In this document: in pieces, positions 15,881 to 24,208 of the stretch
Numbering within the stretch: the stretch's first letter is position 1
Layout: each line of letters opens with the position of its first letter
Assembly: GCA_035653615.1 (NCBI GenBank)
Contig: DASRBN010000001.1
Location: forward strand, 62,001-126,000
From: Ktedonobacteraceae bacterium
GTDB lineage: Bacteria; Chloroflexota; Ktedonobacteria; Ktedonobacterales; Ktedonobacteraceae
Reading direction: 5' to 3'
Length of the DNA stretch: 64,000 nt
Notes under the pieces: model-generated
Seen by the model: only the letters and a program-made list of their open reading frames with translations
Told to the model about the DNA's origin: nothing
Database searches by the model: none
Position numbers and translations under genes: made by a program

Positions 15881-16521
15881 TTCGCGTCTTCGTTCTCGCG
15901 CCGGCGCCTATGATGCGGGCAGGCTTGCAGACGATGCTCACAACCGCGGACATACAGGTGGTGGGCGAGTCCGCTGAGCCTGCCGGCCTCCTTGGCACTC
16001 TGCCGGATATCGATGTGCTTGTCGTGGCGGATGAAAAGACACTGGAAGACGTAGCACGCGCCATACGTTCAAGCCGGAGCGGAGATATAATAGCTATCGT
16101 CGCGCTATCGAATAGCGACGAGTATGCTGCATCGATACTGCGTTCCCTGTCACTATCTGGCTGGAGCATCGTACCGCTGGATGTTTCTACCGCGCAGCTG
16201 CAGGCGGTGATTGTGGCAGCCGCGCAGGGATTTGTTACATTGCCAGCGCCTGCCGCGGAGCGCATACTGGGGCAGTCAGGCCAGCGCGTACCCGTTGAGG
16301 CGATGCATATCGATGCTCCAGATGAGCCGCTCACATCGCGCGAACGAGAAGTACTGGAGATGCTAAGCCGCGGATTATCGAATAAGATGATCGCGCGCCG
16401 GCTTTCGATCAGCGAACACACGGTGAAATTTCACGTCTCATCGATTTATACCAAACTCGGTGCGGCAAGCCGGACAGATGCTGTCAGCCGTGGTGTGCGG
16501 CGCGGCTTGATCACCCTTTAG
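15877..16521 (+). CDS. LuxR/NarL-type regulator with degenerate receiver domain
   Basis: 214 aa. The C-terminus is a clear LuxR helix-turn-helix: LTSREREVLEMLSRGLSNK, then IARRLSISEHTVKFHV. The N-terminal ~130 residues look like a response-regulator receiver, but the usual phosphoacceptor (a motif like DxxLLDxxMP) is replaced by PDIDVLVVADE with no Asp at the expected place. It may therefore be controlled by protein contacts or ligand rather than phosphorylation. It sits in the operon of two HtrA-like proteases and a drug exporter and probably regulates it or a wider stress response (inference). Confidence 0.85.
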   Translation: MIRVFVLAPAPMMRAGLQTMLTTADIQVVGESAEPAGLLGTLPDIDVLVVADEKTLEDVARAIRSSRSGDIIAIVALSNSDEYAASILRSLSLSGWSIVPLDVSTAQLQAVIVAAAQGFVTLPAPAAERILGQSGQRVPVEAMHIDAPDEPLTSREREVLEMLSRGLSNKMIARRLSISEHTVKFHVSSIYTKLGAASRTDAVSRGVRRGLITL

Positions 16522-16579
16522 TCGATTTACTGAGATTCGCGAGAGTTGCGTGACACTACAGCACAATAAGGATCAAAAC

Positions 16580-18223
16580 ATGTCCCACATCCTGAAGCCG
16601 CCATGTGAAGACGGGGTTATCCAGGCTGCGCCGGAACCGAAAACCGTATCTGGCCGGCTAACCAGCACGGGGGCGGTGGCAACCGCTCTCGAGCGAACCG
16701 GCAATATCGGCCCCTGGGTTCTGCTAGCCACCATCCTGGGGTCGAGTATGGCCTTCATTGACGGCACCGTAGTCAATGTGGCGTTGCCGGTGCTGCAAAC
16801 AGACTTGAGGGCAACAGTCGCGGACGTGCAGTGGGTTGTGGAAGCATATTCGCTCTTCCTCTCGGCCCTGATTCTGGTGGGAGGGTCGCTGGGCGATCTG
16901 TATGGACGCAAGCGCATCTTCGCCGCCGGCATCACGCTTTTCACCCTGGCCTCGGTAGTATGCGGCGTGGCTCCAACTATCACCTTCCTGATTATCGCGC
17001 GAGCAATTCAGGGTATTGGCGGCGCATTGCTGGTGCCCGGTAGCCTGGCCATCATCAGCGCGACGTTTGATAGCAAGCAGCGCGGGCAGGCGATAGGCAC
17101 GTGGTCAGGCTTCACGTCGATCACTACGGTGCTGGGGCCGGTGCTGGGAGGATGGCTGGTGCAGAACGCTTCGTGGCGCTGGGTGTTCTTTATCAATGTG
17201 CCGGTGGCGGTGATTGTGTTGACCATTTTGTTCTGGCGCGTGCCGGAAAGCTACGGCGAGGAAACCAGCCGCCGGCTCGACTATCCCGGCGCGTTGCTGG
17301 CAACGTTGGGCCTGGGAGGCATTGTTTTCGGGCTGATCCAGGCCGGTAGCACCGGCTTCGGCGATCCCGAGGTACTGGTTGCCCTGGCAGTCGGCGCAAT
17401 CGCGCTGGTTGCGTTCCTCACTGTGGAGGCGCGCAGCCGCGCTCCTATGGTACCCTTGAGTCTGTTCCGCTCGCCAACGTTCAGTGGCGCCAACCTGTTG
17501 ACGCTCCTGCTGTATGCTGGACTGGGAGGGGCATTGTTCTTCGTACCGTTCAACCTTATCCGCGTGCAGGGCTATACTCCCACGGAAGCGGGAGCCGCTA
17601 CCCTGCCTATGATCATCATCTTGTTCCTGCTATCGCGCTGGTCGGGCGGCCTTGTGAGTCGCTACGGCGCGAAGATCCCGTTGGTCGTCGGCCCGGTAAT
17701 CGCGGCAGCAGGTTTCGCGCTTTTCGCGCGCCCCGATATTGGGGGCAGTTACTGGACAACGTTCTTTCCTGCCGCGGTCGTGCTGGGCCTGGGCATGGCA
17801 ATCGCCGTTGCGCCGCTGACGACGGCGGTGATGGGCTCGGTGGGGCCGCAGCGGGCCGGCGTAGCCTCCGGCATCAATAATGCTGTATCGCGCACAGCCG
17901 GGCTGATCGCCATCGCTGTACTGGGGCTTGTGGTCCTGGCCGTCTTCGGTAACAGTCTCGACAGCCATCTGGCAACGCTCAGCGGCTCCATCTCACAGCA
18001 GGTTCTGCAAACGATTCACGCCCAACGAACCTTGCTGGTTGGCATACAAATACCATCCGGCATCAGTCGCCAATCGCACGCTGCTTTGCAGCAGGCTATC
18101 AATGAATCGTTCGTAGCGAGTTTTCGCGTCGCTATGTTCATTGCCTCCGGCCTTGCCCTGGCAAGTGCGCTGAGCGCCCTATTGCTGATCGAAGGGAAGC
18201 CAAAGAGCAACGTCCGCCCATAG
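16580..18223 (+). CDS. MFS multidrug exporter, DHA2 (EmrB/QacA) type, 14 TM
   Basis: 547 aa. The N-terminal SMAFIDGTVVNVALP is the DHA2 motif in TM1. GGSLGDLYGRKRIF is the MFS loop 2-3 motif and GPVLGGWLV is antiporter motif C. About 14 membrane segments are visible, with a longer loop between TM13 and TM14. Such proteins export drugs by proton antiport. I chose the ATG after AATAAGGATCAAAAC. The last codons and the stop TAG belong to a dispersed repeat (18208-18255). Last gene of the four-gene unit. Confidence 0.9.
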   Translation: MSHILKPPCEDGVIQAAPEPKTVSGRLTSTGAVATALERTGNIGPWVLLATILGSSMAFIDGTVVNVALPVLQTDLRATVADVQWVVEAYSLFLSALILVGGSLGDLYGRKRIFAAGITLFTLASVVCGVAPTITFLIIARAIQGIGGALLVPGSLAIISATFDSKQRGQAIGTWSGFTSITTVLGPVLGGWLVQNASWRWVFFINVPVAVIVLTILFWRVPESYGEETSRRLDYPGALLATLGLGGIVFGLIQAGSTGFGDPEVLVALAVGAIALVAFLTVEARSRAPMVPLSLFRSPTFSGANLLTLLLYAGLGGALFFVPFNLIRVQGYTPTEAGAATLPMIIILFLLSRWSGGLVSRYGAKIPLVVGPVIAAAGFALFARPDIGGSYWTTFFPAAVVLGLGMAIAVAPLTTAVMGSVGPQRAGVASGINNAVSRTAGLIAIAVLGLVVLAVFGNSLDSHLATLSGSISQQVLQTIHAQRTLLVGIQIPSGISRQSHAALQQAINESFVASFRVAMFIASGLALASALSALLLIEGKPKSNVRP

Positions 18224-18255
18224 GGGCCAATTCATCGGGCCAGCGCCGGTGATGA
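18208..18255. repeat. Dispersed palindromic element supplying the exporter's stop codon
   Basis: CAACGTCCGCCCATAGGGG begins the element, which continues CCAATTCATCGGGCCAGCGCC. It matches the reverse complement of the copies near 58848-58900 apart from a 4-bp insertion and point changes. The TAG that ends the exporter gene is inside TAGGGGCC. acpS ends in the same way. Confidence 0.75.
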
Positions 18256-18394
18256 GTTTTCACCAGCAAAATCGGGAAGCAGCAGTGAATCGTGCGATTA
18301 TCGGGAAGGAGCATGACACGACTGAGGCTGCCCGGATGACCGTTTCTGGGTGGTTAAATTCATTTACCGGCCACAACACACAAAGGAGATTTCT

Positions 18395-18652
18395 ATGGCA
18401 AAGCAATGTACGCATCTTAACGAGATACGCGACGTCACACCGAGCGCTAATGGTTGTGAGGACTGTTTGAAAACGGGTGATACCTGGGTACACCTGCGCA
18501 TCTGCCTGGAGTGCGGGCATGTTGGCTGCTGCGATTCCTCCAAAAATAAGCACGCCACCAAACATTTTCATGCCACACACCATCCCATTATCCAATCATT
18601 CCAGCCAGGCGAAGACTGGCGCTGGTGCTACGTTGACGAGATGATGGTTTAG
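18395..18652 (+). CDS. UBP-type zinc-finger protein
   Basis: 85 aa. The spacing of Cys and His (CTHL, GCEDC, LRICLECGHVGCCDSSKNKHATKH in segments, then HPIIQSF) and the closing WRWCYVDEM match the free-standing ZnF-UBP domain. In eukaryotes this domain binds the C-terminal Gly-Gly of ubiquitin. Small bacterial homologues are common, but their target is not known. AAAGGAG sits seven bases before the ATG. It is followed at once by a 56-bp perfect palindrome. Confidence 0.9.
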   Translation: MAKQCTHLNEIRDVTPSANGCEDCLKTGDTWVHLRICLECGHVGCCDSSKNKHATKHFHATHHPIIQSFQPGEDWRWCYVDEMMV

Positions 18653-18658
18653 GTTTTA

Positions 18659-18714
18659 GCCTGAAAATGGATGAAAAAATTTCTGCGCAGAAATTTTTTC
18701 ATCCATTTTCAGGC
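18659..18714. terminator. 56-bp perfect palindrome, probable bidirectional terminator
   Basis: Arms 18659-18686 and 18687-18714 are exact reverse complements with no spacer. It lies between two converging genes (stops at 18652 and 18723). The arms carry an internal run of six T on each strand (AAAAAATTTCTGC/GCAGAAATTTTTT), so RNA from either side would fold strongly. It is not a member of the TTCGCTGCGCTC repeat family. Confidence 0.75.
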
Positions 18715-18722
18715 CGCTCAAG

Positions 18723-19226
18723 CTAATCGTGAACGGTCTCGCTCTTCCACTCGCACGTTTCAGGAATGGCTTTCTTGAGCGCCTCGGCAAGGCTGTCGAT
18801 ATCCGTCACATCATCGCGATAGACTGCCCACGCCTTCGTCTTCTGTTCGGGAGTCGCGGGTTTGCGGTACACAATCACGCTGATGCGCTTCCCATTAGGA
18901 AAAAACTCCTCTTTGATGCGCGTTAAATCCTCCCAGCGCACCTCGATTACCTCGCCATTCTCACTCCGCTTCACAAGGGCCTCCGGTTCCAGGGTAATGG
19001 TGAATGGAACGGGAGCGATCATGCGCAGGAAGAGAATGAATCCAATAATGAGCAGCATCGCGACGATAGTACTGCCTATGGCGCCAGTCCCCTGGTGAAT
19101 AGCGATTGCCAGCACGACGATGATGATGCCCGCGACGGCAATGATGGTGATATTTCGTTTGAGCGGGCTCAGACCTGGCCCGACAAAAACCTGGCCCTGC
19201 CCTTCTGTTGCAGCCTGTGTTGCCAT
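18723..19226 (-). CDS. Small membrane protein with PH-like domain, unknown function
   Basis: 167 aa from the ATG at 19226. Two membrane segments (around residues 28-50 and 52-75) are followed by a soluble ~90-residue region. Its pattern (FTITLEPEALVKRSENGEVIEVRWEDL read in parts, then RISVIVYRKP) resembles the bacterial PH/YcxB-like domain found next to paired helices. I do not recognise a specific family or function. The frame is open to 19385, but the promoter at 19267-19295 lies in that stretch, which excludes the longer form. Confidence 0.75.
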   Translation of the reverse strand: MATQAATEGQGQVFVGPGLSPLKRNITIIAVAGIIIVVLAIAIHQGTGAIGSTIVAMLLIIGFILFLRMIAPVPFTITLEPEALVKRSENGEVIEVRWEDLTRIKEEFFPNGKRISVIVYRKPATPEQKTKAWAVYRDDVTDIDSLAEALKKAIPETCEWKSETVHD

Positions 19227-19266
19227 ACTACCTACCCTATCTGCTGTGCCTTTCACTGTGTTATGT

Positions 19267-19295
19267 ATTGTAGCAAGAGGGAGTATGCAATGCAA
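19267..19295 (-). promoter_or_regulatory. Promoter for the PH-like membrane protein gene
   Basis: On the minus strand TTGCAT (19295-19290) and TACAAT (19272-19267) with a 17-bp spacer. The predicted start is about 35 nt before the ATG at 19226. Confidence 0.75.
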
Positions 19296-19502
19296 TAGTC
19301 CGGTGGCTGGTGATTCCCCAGGACTATTCGTATGAGACTGCAATATGATATACTGTTGCCGTTGTCCCAGTAGGACGTTATCCACCTTAGAGGCAGACGG
19401 TATAGTGCTAGTAGGAAATGCCAGGCCGGGAGTAAAAGGCTACATAGGCCAGACATGCTCTTGATTCCCATTCCAGGTATGGTAAAGATGGAGGTTAGCT
19501 TC

Positions 19503-20603
19503 GTGACTACACAGCAAGGGATGTTCCCACATCTACATGGAACTGTTGCCGGGAATTCTGGCCCTCTATCATCGCCTGCTACCAGGATTACCGGAAAGTT
19601 GCTGGCGACGCAGGGATACGTAGTAGGAATAGAGATCAGCGGTAGTGGCTCGCATCAATCACTTGCCCTGGCGGACCTGCAAGGCCAGATATTGCATAAG
19701 GTGCGTCTCCCACTCGACTACGTGCCGGATACGCAGACGGTGCTGGACATGATCGATAGCATGTACAACGAGGTAATAACGCCTGAAAAGCTGCAAGAGG
19801 GGCGTATCCTGCGTGTGGGTGTGGCCGTCGGCGGCCTGGTGGATGCCTCGCGTGGGATTGTTCGCACGTTGCATCACGCCCATTCGTGGAACGATTTCCC
19901 TTTACAGGATTACCTGGAGCAAAAGCTCGACATCCCTTGCATCATCGATAACAATGCCAACGCGGCTGCGCTGGCGGAGACACGAGCTGGCGCGCTGTAT
20001 GAAGAAGGGGAATCCCCTCGTAAGACCGAACGCATAGTACTTTATGTTGGATTGGGACGCGGTATTGGCGGTGGATTAGTCGTCAACGGCAACATCTATC
20101 ATGGCGCCACCTGTACAGCCGGGGAAATCGGGCATATGATCGTCAAAGAGAATGGCCCGAAGTGTTCGTGCGGAGGCTACGGCCATCTTGAAGCCATTGC
20201 CTCGGCGCAGGCAATTGCGCGCGCAATGATCGGACTTTCCGTTGAGTATCCAGAGACCGAGGCCGCTATCCGGCGTGTCACAGGCTCCAGGGCCGAACGT
20301 ATTACTGTCGAACAGGTATTTCTCCTGGCAGGCGAGGGTGACAAAGTTGCGCAGCGCATCGTTAATGATGTACATGAGTCTCTGGCAATTGCGCTGGCAA
20401 ATATCGTTCATTTAATAAACCCGGGTGTTATTATTCTGGGCGGCCAGGTAGCCCAGGCTGGCGATCTCTTGATCACCCCCTTGCAAGCGCGATTAGACGA
20501 CCTGTGTTTGCCGGCGAGCCAGCCGGTGCGTATTATCCAGGGTACATTGGGTTCCAATGCGAACATTACGGGTGCGGTTATGCTAGCTTTACAAGATATA
20601 TAG
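19503..20603 (+). CDS. ROK-family protein lacking the catalytic Asp (probable sensor or pseudo-sugar-kinase)
   Basis: 366 aa. The ROK fold is clear: VGIEISGSGSHQSLALAD (ATP-binding-like), GVAVGGLVD, VGLGRGIGGGLVVNG and GEIGHMIV, then GPKCSCGGYGHLEAIAS. In active ROK sugar kinases the loop reads (E)NDAN, with Asp as catalytic base; here it is DNNANAAAL. The zinc motif CxCGxxGC has His for the last Cys. There is no N-terminal helix-turn-helix, so it is not a NagC/Mlc-type repressor. I chose the GTG at 19503 because GGAGG lies eight bases upstream; the frame is open from 19455. A pseudokinase gene follows after 16 bp. Confidence 0.85.
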   Translation: MTTQQGMFPHLHGTVAGNSGPLSSPATRITGKLLATQGYVVGIEISGSGSHQSLALADLQGQILHKVRLPLDYVPDTQTVLDMIDSMYNEVITPEKLQEGRILRVGVAVGGLVDASRGIVRTLHHAHSWNDFPLQDYLEQKLDIPCIIDNNANAAALAETRAGALYEEGESPRKTERIVLYVGLGRGIGGGLVVNGNIYHGATCTAGEIGHMIVKENGPKCSCGGYGHLEAIASAQAIARAMIGLSVEYPETEAAIRRVTGSRAERITVEQVFLLAGEGDKVAQRIVNDVHESLAIALANIVHLINPGVIILGGQVAQAGDLLITPLQARLDDLCLPASQPVRIIQGTLGSNANITGAVMLALQDI

Positions 20604-20619
20604 ATGTACGAGGCTCATT

Positions 20620-21783
20620 GTGGAAACCGGACGGGTTATTAGTAGGCGCTATTTGCTGGAACATCCCATTCAGCAGGGGCAGATTTGCGCGGTGTTTTCA
20701 GGTATGGACCAGGTATTGCAACGCCGCGTTGCGGTGAAAGTTGTGCCTGCTGCTTACATCCCTACCTACCAGCTCGCTATCAAAATGACAGCCTCTTTCT
20801 CGCACCCCAACATTGTGGGCATCTACGACATCGTCCCTGAGTCTGAGGCGTTCTATATTGTGCAGGAATATGTAACGGGCGAGGATTTTCCCGCGTTATT
20901 GAGAGCACAACTTTCGCCTTACGAGGTCGCGGACCTCGGCTGTCAAATTTGCAAGGCGCTGATCTATGCAGCCAGCCCGTCGCGCCATACCTGTCATGGC
21001 GATCTCACACCCGGCGCAATTATGCGCGAGCGCAGCGGCCTCGTCCGCGTGAACAACTTTGCGCTGCCGAGCGACCTTAGCTACTTCGAAAGCTGGTCTC
21101 CTGTGGGCGGAAGTGGGGTAGCGATCTCAGACCGGGACCAGTCATGGGGGCAGCTGACCGAAGGACGCCGCGACGATGATACGCGCGCGGTTGGATTATT
21201 GCTTTACCAACTGCTCACTTCGCGACCGGCCGGGGCCACGACAGTCGAGCCGCCGCCGGATGGAGGTTTGCGTTTCGCGCGCGGTAACCCGCCAGAATTA
21301 TGTGAAACCGTCGCGCGCGCAGTGGTACGCCTGCACCCACAACACATCAGCACTCCTGAAGCACTCTATGAAAACCTGAAGATACTCGCGGACCGTTTTG
21401 AGCCGCCGATTCTCGCTCCGGCACATATCAATAGCACCTATGCCCATGAGGAGCCGCTTGTCGCGGGTTATCACGCACCCGCGAACCCTGGCATTGCTCC
21501 CCGGCTCGCAACAAGAGATACCGAACAACCGGTACAGGGACTTTCAAGCCATCACCCGGAACAACAAAGTATCAAACTCCCTGCTCCGCCCGCGCTCGCT
21601 GCCTCACCAACGGTCGCTGACTTCTCGCATAACCCACAACTCGCGCATCAAGCGGCCTACCCGGAACTCGTTGTCAAAAAGAAAGGTGCTTCACCGGCGC
21701 TCTTGATCCTGGTGATGGGGCTGGTCGCATTCGCGCTGTTCTTCCTGGTCGGTTACTTCGCGGGACAATTCTTCTTTCATTGA
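20620..21783 (+). CDS. Membrane-anchored Ser/Thr pseudokinase
   Basis: 387 aa, GTG start 16 bp after the ROK gene. The N-terminal ~260 residues follow a PknB-type kinase fold (VAVKVVP with the beta-3 Lys, FSHPNIVGIYDI, YIVQEYVTGED). However, the glycine loop is absent, HRDLKPxN is CHGDLTPGA, and the DFG motif is replaced by NNFALP. It should not phosphorylate. A ~100-residue Pro/Ala/His linker leads to one C-terminal membrane segment (about 365-385), so the kinase-like domain is cytoplasmic. This resembles scaffold-type pseudokinases such as MviN/FhaA partners in other phyla, only in layout. The end overlaps the converging mazG-like gene by seven bases. Confidence 0.85.
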   Translation: METGRVISRRYLLEHPIQQGQICAVFSGMDQVLQRRVAVKVVPAAYIPTYQLAIKMTASFSHPNIVGIYDIVPESEAFYIVQEYVTGEDFPALLRAQLSPYEVADLGCQICKALIYAASPSRHTCHGDLTPGAIMRERSGLVRVNNFALPSDLSYFESWSPVGGSGVAISDRDQSWGQLTEGRRDDDTRAVGLLLYQLLTSRPAGATTVEPPPDGGLRFARGNPPELCETVARAVVRLHPQHISTPEALYENLKILADRFEPPILAPAHINSTYAHEEPLVAGYHAPANPGIAPRLATRDTEQPVQGLSSHHPEQQSIKLPAPPALAASPTVADFSHNPQLAHQAAYPELVVKKKGASPALLILVMGLVAFALFFLVGYFAGQFFFH

Positions 21784-22130
21784 TTCTGGTCGGATGTCCA
21801 GCGTTGTGCATCGCGACGACGATATTTCGCCATCACTTCAGTGAACGCGCTATCGAGGTCGACGCCTACAGAATTTGCCAGCGAAGCTACGATATAGAGG
21901 ATATCGCCCAGTTCAGCACTCAGGTTGCTTTCGTCCTCAACGGCCTTTTTTGGTTTTTCACCGTAGCGGTGATTGATCTCACGCGCCAGTTCGCCCACCT
22001 CCTCGGCGAGCCGCGCCAGGCTTGAGAGCGGGTGCCAATAATGGCTGTGCCACTCTTCTTTGACAAGATGATCTACTTCTTGCTGAACCTCTACGAGCGT
22101 GCGCACGCGATAACTCCTCTCTTTCCTCAT
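21777..22130 (-). CDS. MazG-like nucleotide pyrophosphohydrolase
   Basis: 117 aa, all helical. LARLAEEVGELAREINHR and LSAELGDILYIVASLANSVGVDL carry the EExxE and ExxD metal-binding motifs of the MazG/dUTPase superfamily. These hydrolyse NTPs to NMP and pyrophosphate and clean nucleotide pools. It is a single-domain form. Its ATG overlaps the stop of the upstream isoaspartyl peptidase gene (ATGA), so the two are translated together. Confidence 0.88.
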   Translation of the reverse strand: MRKERSYRVRTLVEVQQEVDHLVKEEWHSHYWHPLSSLARLAEEVGELAREINHRYGEKPKKAVEDESNLSAELGDILYIVASLANSVGVDLDSAFTEVMAKYRRRDAQRWTSDQNQ

Positions 22131-23050
22131 ATACCTGCGACAGGCTCTTCCAGGCCCTCGACCATATAGGCATGCGACATATTGCGCGAGTTCCAGGCGA
22201 AGCCCAGATTGCCTAGCCGGTCCACGATGATCAAGCCTCCCCTGCCGGTAGCTTTCTCGCCCAGCACCGCGATGGCAGCTTCTGCCGCTTCGCGCGCAGT
22301 AGCGCCGCGCGCGACAAAATCGGCGGCCCGTTTCGCGAGCAGCAGGCGCACAAAATCTTCACCATCGCCCGTACAGGATATCGCGGCCTGCTCATCAGCA
22401 TAGAAACCACAGCCCACCAGCGGCGAATCGCCTACGCGGCCAGGGTATTTATTAAAAATGCCACCGGTCGAGGTTGCCGCCGCCAGCCTGCCTGACATGT
22501 CGAGCGCTACCGCCCCGACTGTGCCATGTTTCTCTTCCTGGTGCGTTATCGATCCCACCTCACGCCGGTGATAGCGTGGCTCCTGGCCTCCACGAGCTTC
22601 TTGCTGCGATTTCCAGATCTGGAATTGGCGTTCTGTCAGCAAATCTTCGAATGCACACTGCGATATTCCGTGCTCGCGCGCAAATTCTATAGCTCCCTTG
22701 CCCACCAGCAAAACATGCGGACTCTCAAGCACTTTGCGCGCCAGGCGAATAGGATTTTTGATCAGTTCGACACCGGCAATAGCCCCGACCGCCAGTGCCT
22801 GACCATCCATTATACCGGCATCCAGTTCGATATTTCCCTCGGTATTCAAGCAGGCGCCCGTGCCCGCGTTAAAATCGGGGTTATCTTCGAGGGCGCGTAC
22901 CGCCGCTTCCACAGCATCCAGCGCCGTGCCGCCAGATTGCAAAATACGCCATCCTACACGTGCCGCCTCTTTACATCCGGCCTGAAGAATCTCTACGCGC
23001 TCGGGCGCGGCAGTACCGGCACCGCCATGAACAAGAATTGCGATTGGCAT
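22127..23050 (-). CDS. Isoaspartyl peptidase / L-asparaginase (Ntn-hydrolase, type III)
   Basis: 307 aa. MPIAILVHGGAGT and DAVEAAVRALEDNPDFNAGTGA (in parts) start the alpha chain. The autocleavage site is before Thr in HGTVGAVALD, which becomes the catalytic nucleophile. STGGIFNKYPGRVGDSPLVG and SCTGDGE complete the active-site pattern. The enzyme removes isoaspartyl residues from damaged peptides and has asparaginase activity. The ATG at 23050 begins exactly at the family's N-terminus. It is divergent from the zinc-ribbon gene and coupled to the MazG-like gene. Confidence 0.92.
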   Translation of the reverse strand: MPIAILVHGGAGTAAPERVEILQAGCKEAARVGWRILQSGGTALDAVEAAVRALEDNPDFNAGTGACLNTEGNIELDAGIMDGQALAVGAIAGVELIKNPIRLARKVLESPHVLLVGKGAIEFAREHGISQCAFEDLLTERQFQIWKSQQEARGGQEPRYHRREVGSITHQEEKHGTVGAVALDMSGRLAAATSTGGIFNKYPGRVGDSPLVGCGFYADEQAAISCTGDGEDFVRLLLAKRAADFVARGATAREAAEAAIAVLGEKATGRGGLIIVDRLGNLGFAWNSRNMSHAYMVEGLEEPVAGI

Positions 23051-23122
23051 ACGTCTATTATCTCCTCTTTTTTTCAAGTGTTTTGCAGCAATTGTATCAC
23101 GAATTTCGCGCAAATTGCCCTA

Positions 23123-23151
23123 TTGTATACGCTCGCGGTTTGTGGTACTCT
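23123..23151 (+). promoter_or_regulatory. Promoter for the zinc-ribbon membrane protein gene
   Basis: TTGTAT (23123-23128), 17-bp spacer, TACTCT (23146-23151), with TGG before the -10 (extended -10). Predicted start about 25 nt before the ATG at 23183. Confidence 0.75.
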
Positions 23152-23182
23152 CTGGAAAAATTTACCGGCAGGAGAAAGTCAT

Positions 23183-24202
23183 ATGCAACGTTGTCAATTT
23201 TGTGGAGCAGAGTTATCAGATGATGCGCGTTTTTGTGGAAATTGCGGGCGCTCGCCGGCACCCGCGAACTCGCCCGGCGTCTCAATGGCGCAAGGAGCAC
23301 CGCAGGCGAGTGGTCTGGGGCGTGCAAATCCAACATCACCTTTTCCAGCACCGGCATCGTCCCAACCATCTTCACCCTCATCACAATTTCAAACGCCCTT
23401 TCCACAGGCCCCACAGTTCCGGCCATCACCGCAGTCGCCAGCGCAGGACGCTCAGCCGCCATTTCCGGCTCAATTCCAGTCGTCGCCTCAACAGCCCCAA
23501 CAATCTCCCCAGCAGTTCCGGCAGTTTCCGCAGCCTGGAACTCCTCCCCCATTCTCGCCGGCGCAGCCGCAACAGTTCCAGCAGTCCCCTCAACCTGGGA
23601 CACCCTCACAATTTCCACAGCAGGCCAGCAGACCCTCCAGGGGCGCCATTCCTCCCTGGCTGCTGATAGCTATCGTGGCCATTATTGTAATCGCGATTGG
23701 TGGGGGCGCATTTGCCTTGCTGCACCATAGCACCTCTCCCTCGTCTCAATCGAATTCTTCAGGCGCTTCGTCCAACCCGGCGACGAAATTCACACCCGTT
23801 TCGTCCTGCATAGCCAATGCCAGCCATTCAGCCAATCTCACCTTCTCTGGCGCAGTGAGCGGAAATATGGTGATCTCATCGTTTATGGGCTGCGGTCCTC
23901 TCACCTACCAGGGCCAGCAGGGCTACGTGGGCAATGCCAGCGGCTCCATCGGCCATGCAAACTACAACTTTCTATTCGCGGCGCTTGGCTATACGGGTCC
24001 CGGCACGTATACCTTTCCTAAGGTTGCAACGACATTAGATCAGCAGGGAGGCAACACGCCGAAGAGCTGGGTAATTGATCCAACTGCCAGCAACACGATC
24101 ACCATTAATAGCGATGGGAAGTCAGGCACGTTAAGTCTTCACCTGATCGATCCCACAGATATCGCCGCTAAAGTCGGCGTAACCGGCAGTTGGTCAAGCT
24201 AA
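23183..24202 (+). CDS. Zinc-ribbon protein with Pro/Gln linker, one TM and an extracytoplasmic domain
   Basis: 339 aa. It starts with a double zinc ribbon, MQRCQFCGAELSDDARFCGNCG in two CxxC pairs. A ~130-residue linker very rich in Pro, Gln, Ser and Phe follows, then one membrane segment (about 155-180), then a ~150-residue outer domain that I do not recognise. The arrangement suggests a cytoplasmic zinc ribbon linked to a surface domain. AGGAG lies eight bases before the ATG. The linker region causes long open frames on other reading frames, which are artefacts. Confidence 0.8.
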   Translation: MQRCQFCGAELSDDARFCGNCGRSPAPANSPGVSMAQGAPQASGLGRANPTSPFPAPASSQPSSPSSQFQTPFPQAPQFRPSPQSPAQDAQPPFPAQFQSSPQQPQQSPQQFRQFPQPGTPPPFSPAQPQQFQQSPQPGTPSQFPQQASRPSRGAIPPWLLIAIVAIIVIAIGGGAFALLHHSTSPSSQSNSSGASSNPATKFTPVSSCIANASHSANLTFSGAVSGNMVISSFMGCGPLTYQGQQGYVGNASGSIGHANYNFLFAALGYTGPGTYTFPKVATTLDQQGGNTPKSWVIDPTASNTITINSDGKSGTLSLHLIDPTDIAAKVGVTGSWSS

Positions 24203-24208
24203 GAGGAA

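Noticed and set aside
20620-21783. Active PknB-type kinase
   Set aside because: Glycine loop, catalytic Arg-Asp-x-Lys pattern and DFG are all absent.
22526-24202. 558-aa open frame on the plus strand running through the isoaspartyl peptidase gene
   Set aside because: Its first ~220 codons are antisense to a well-supported gene; only the part from the ATG at 23183 with AGGAG is kept.
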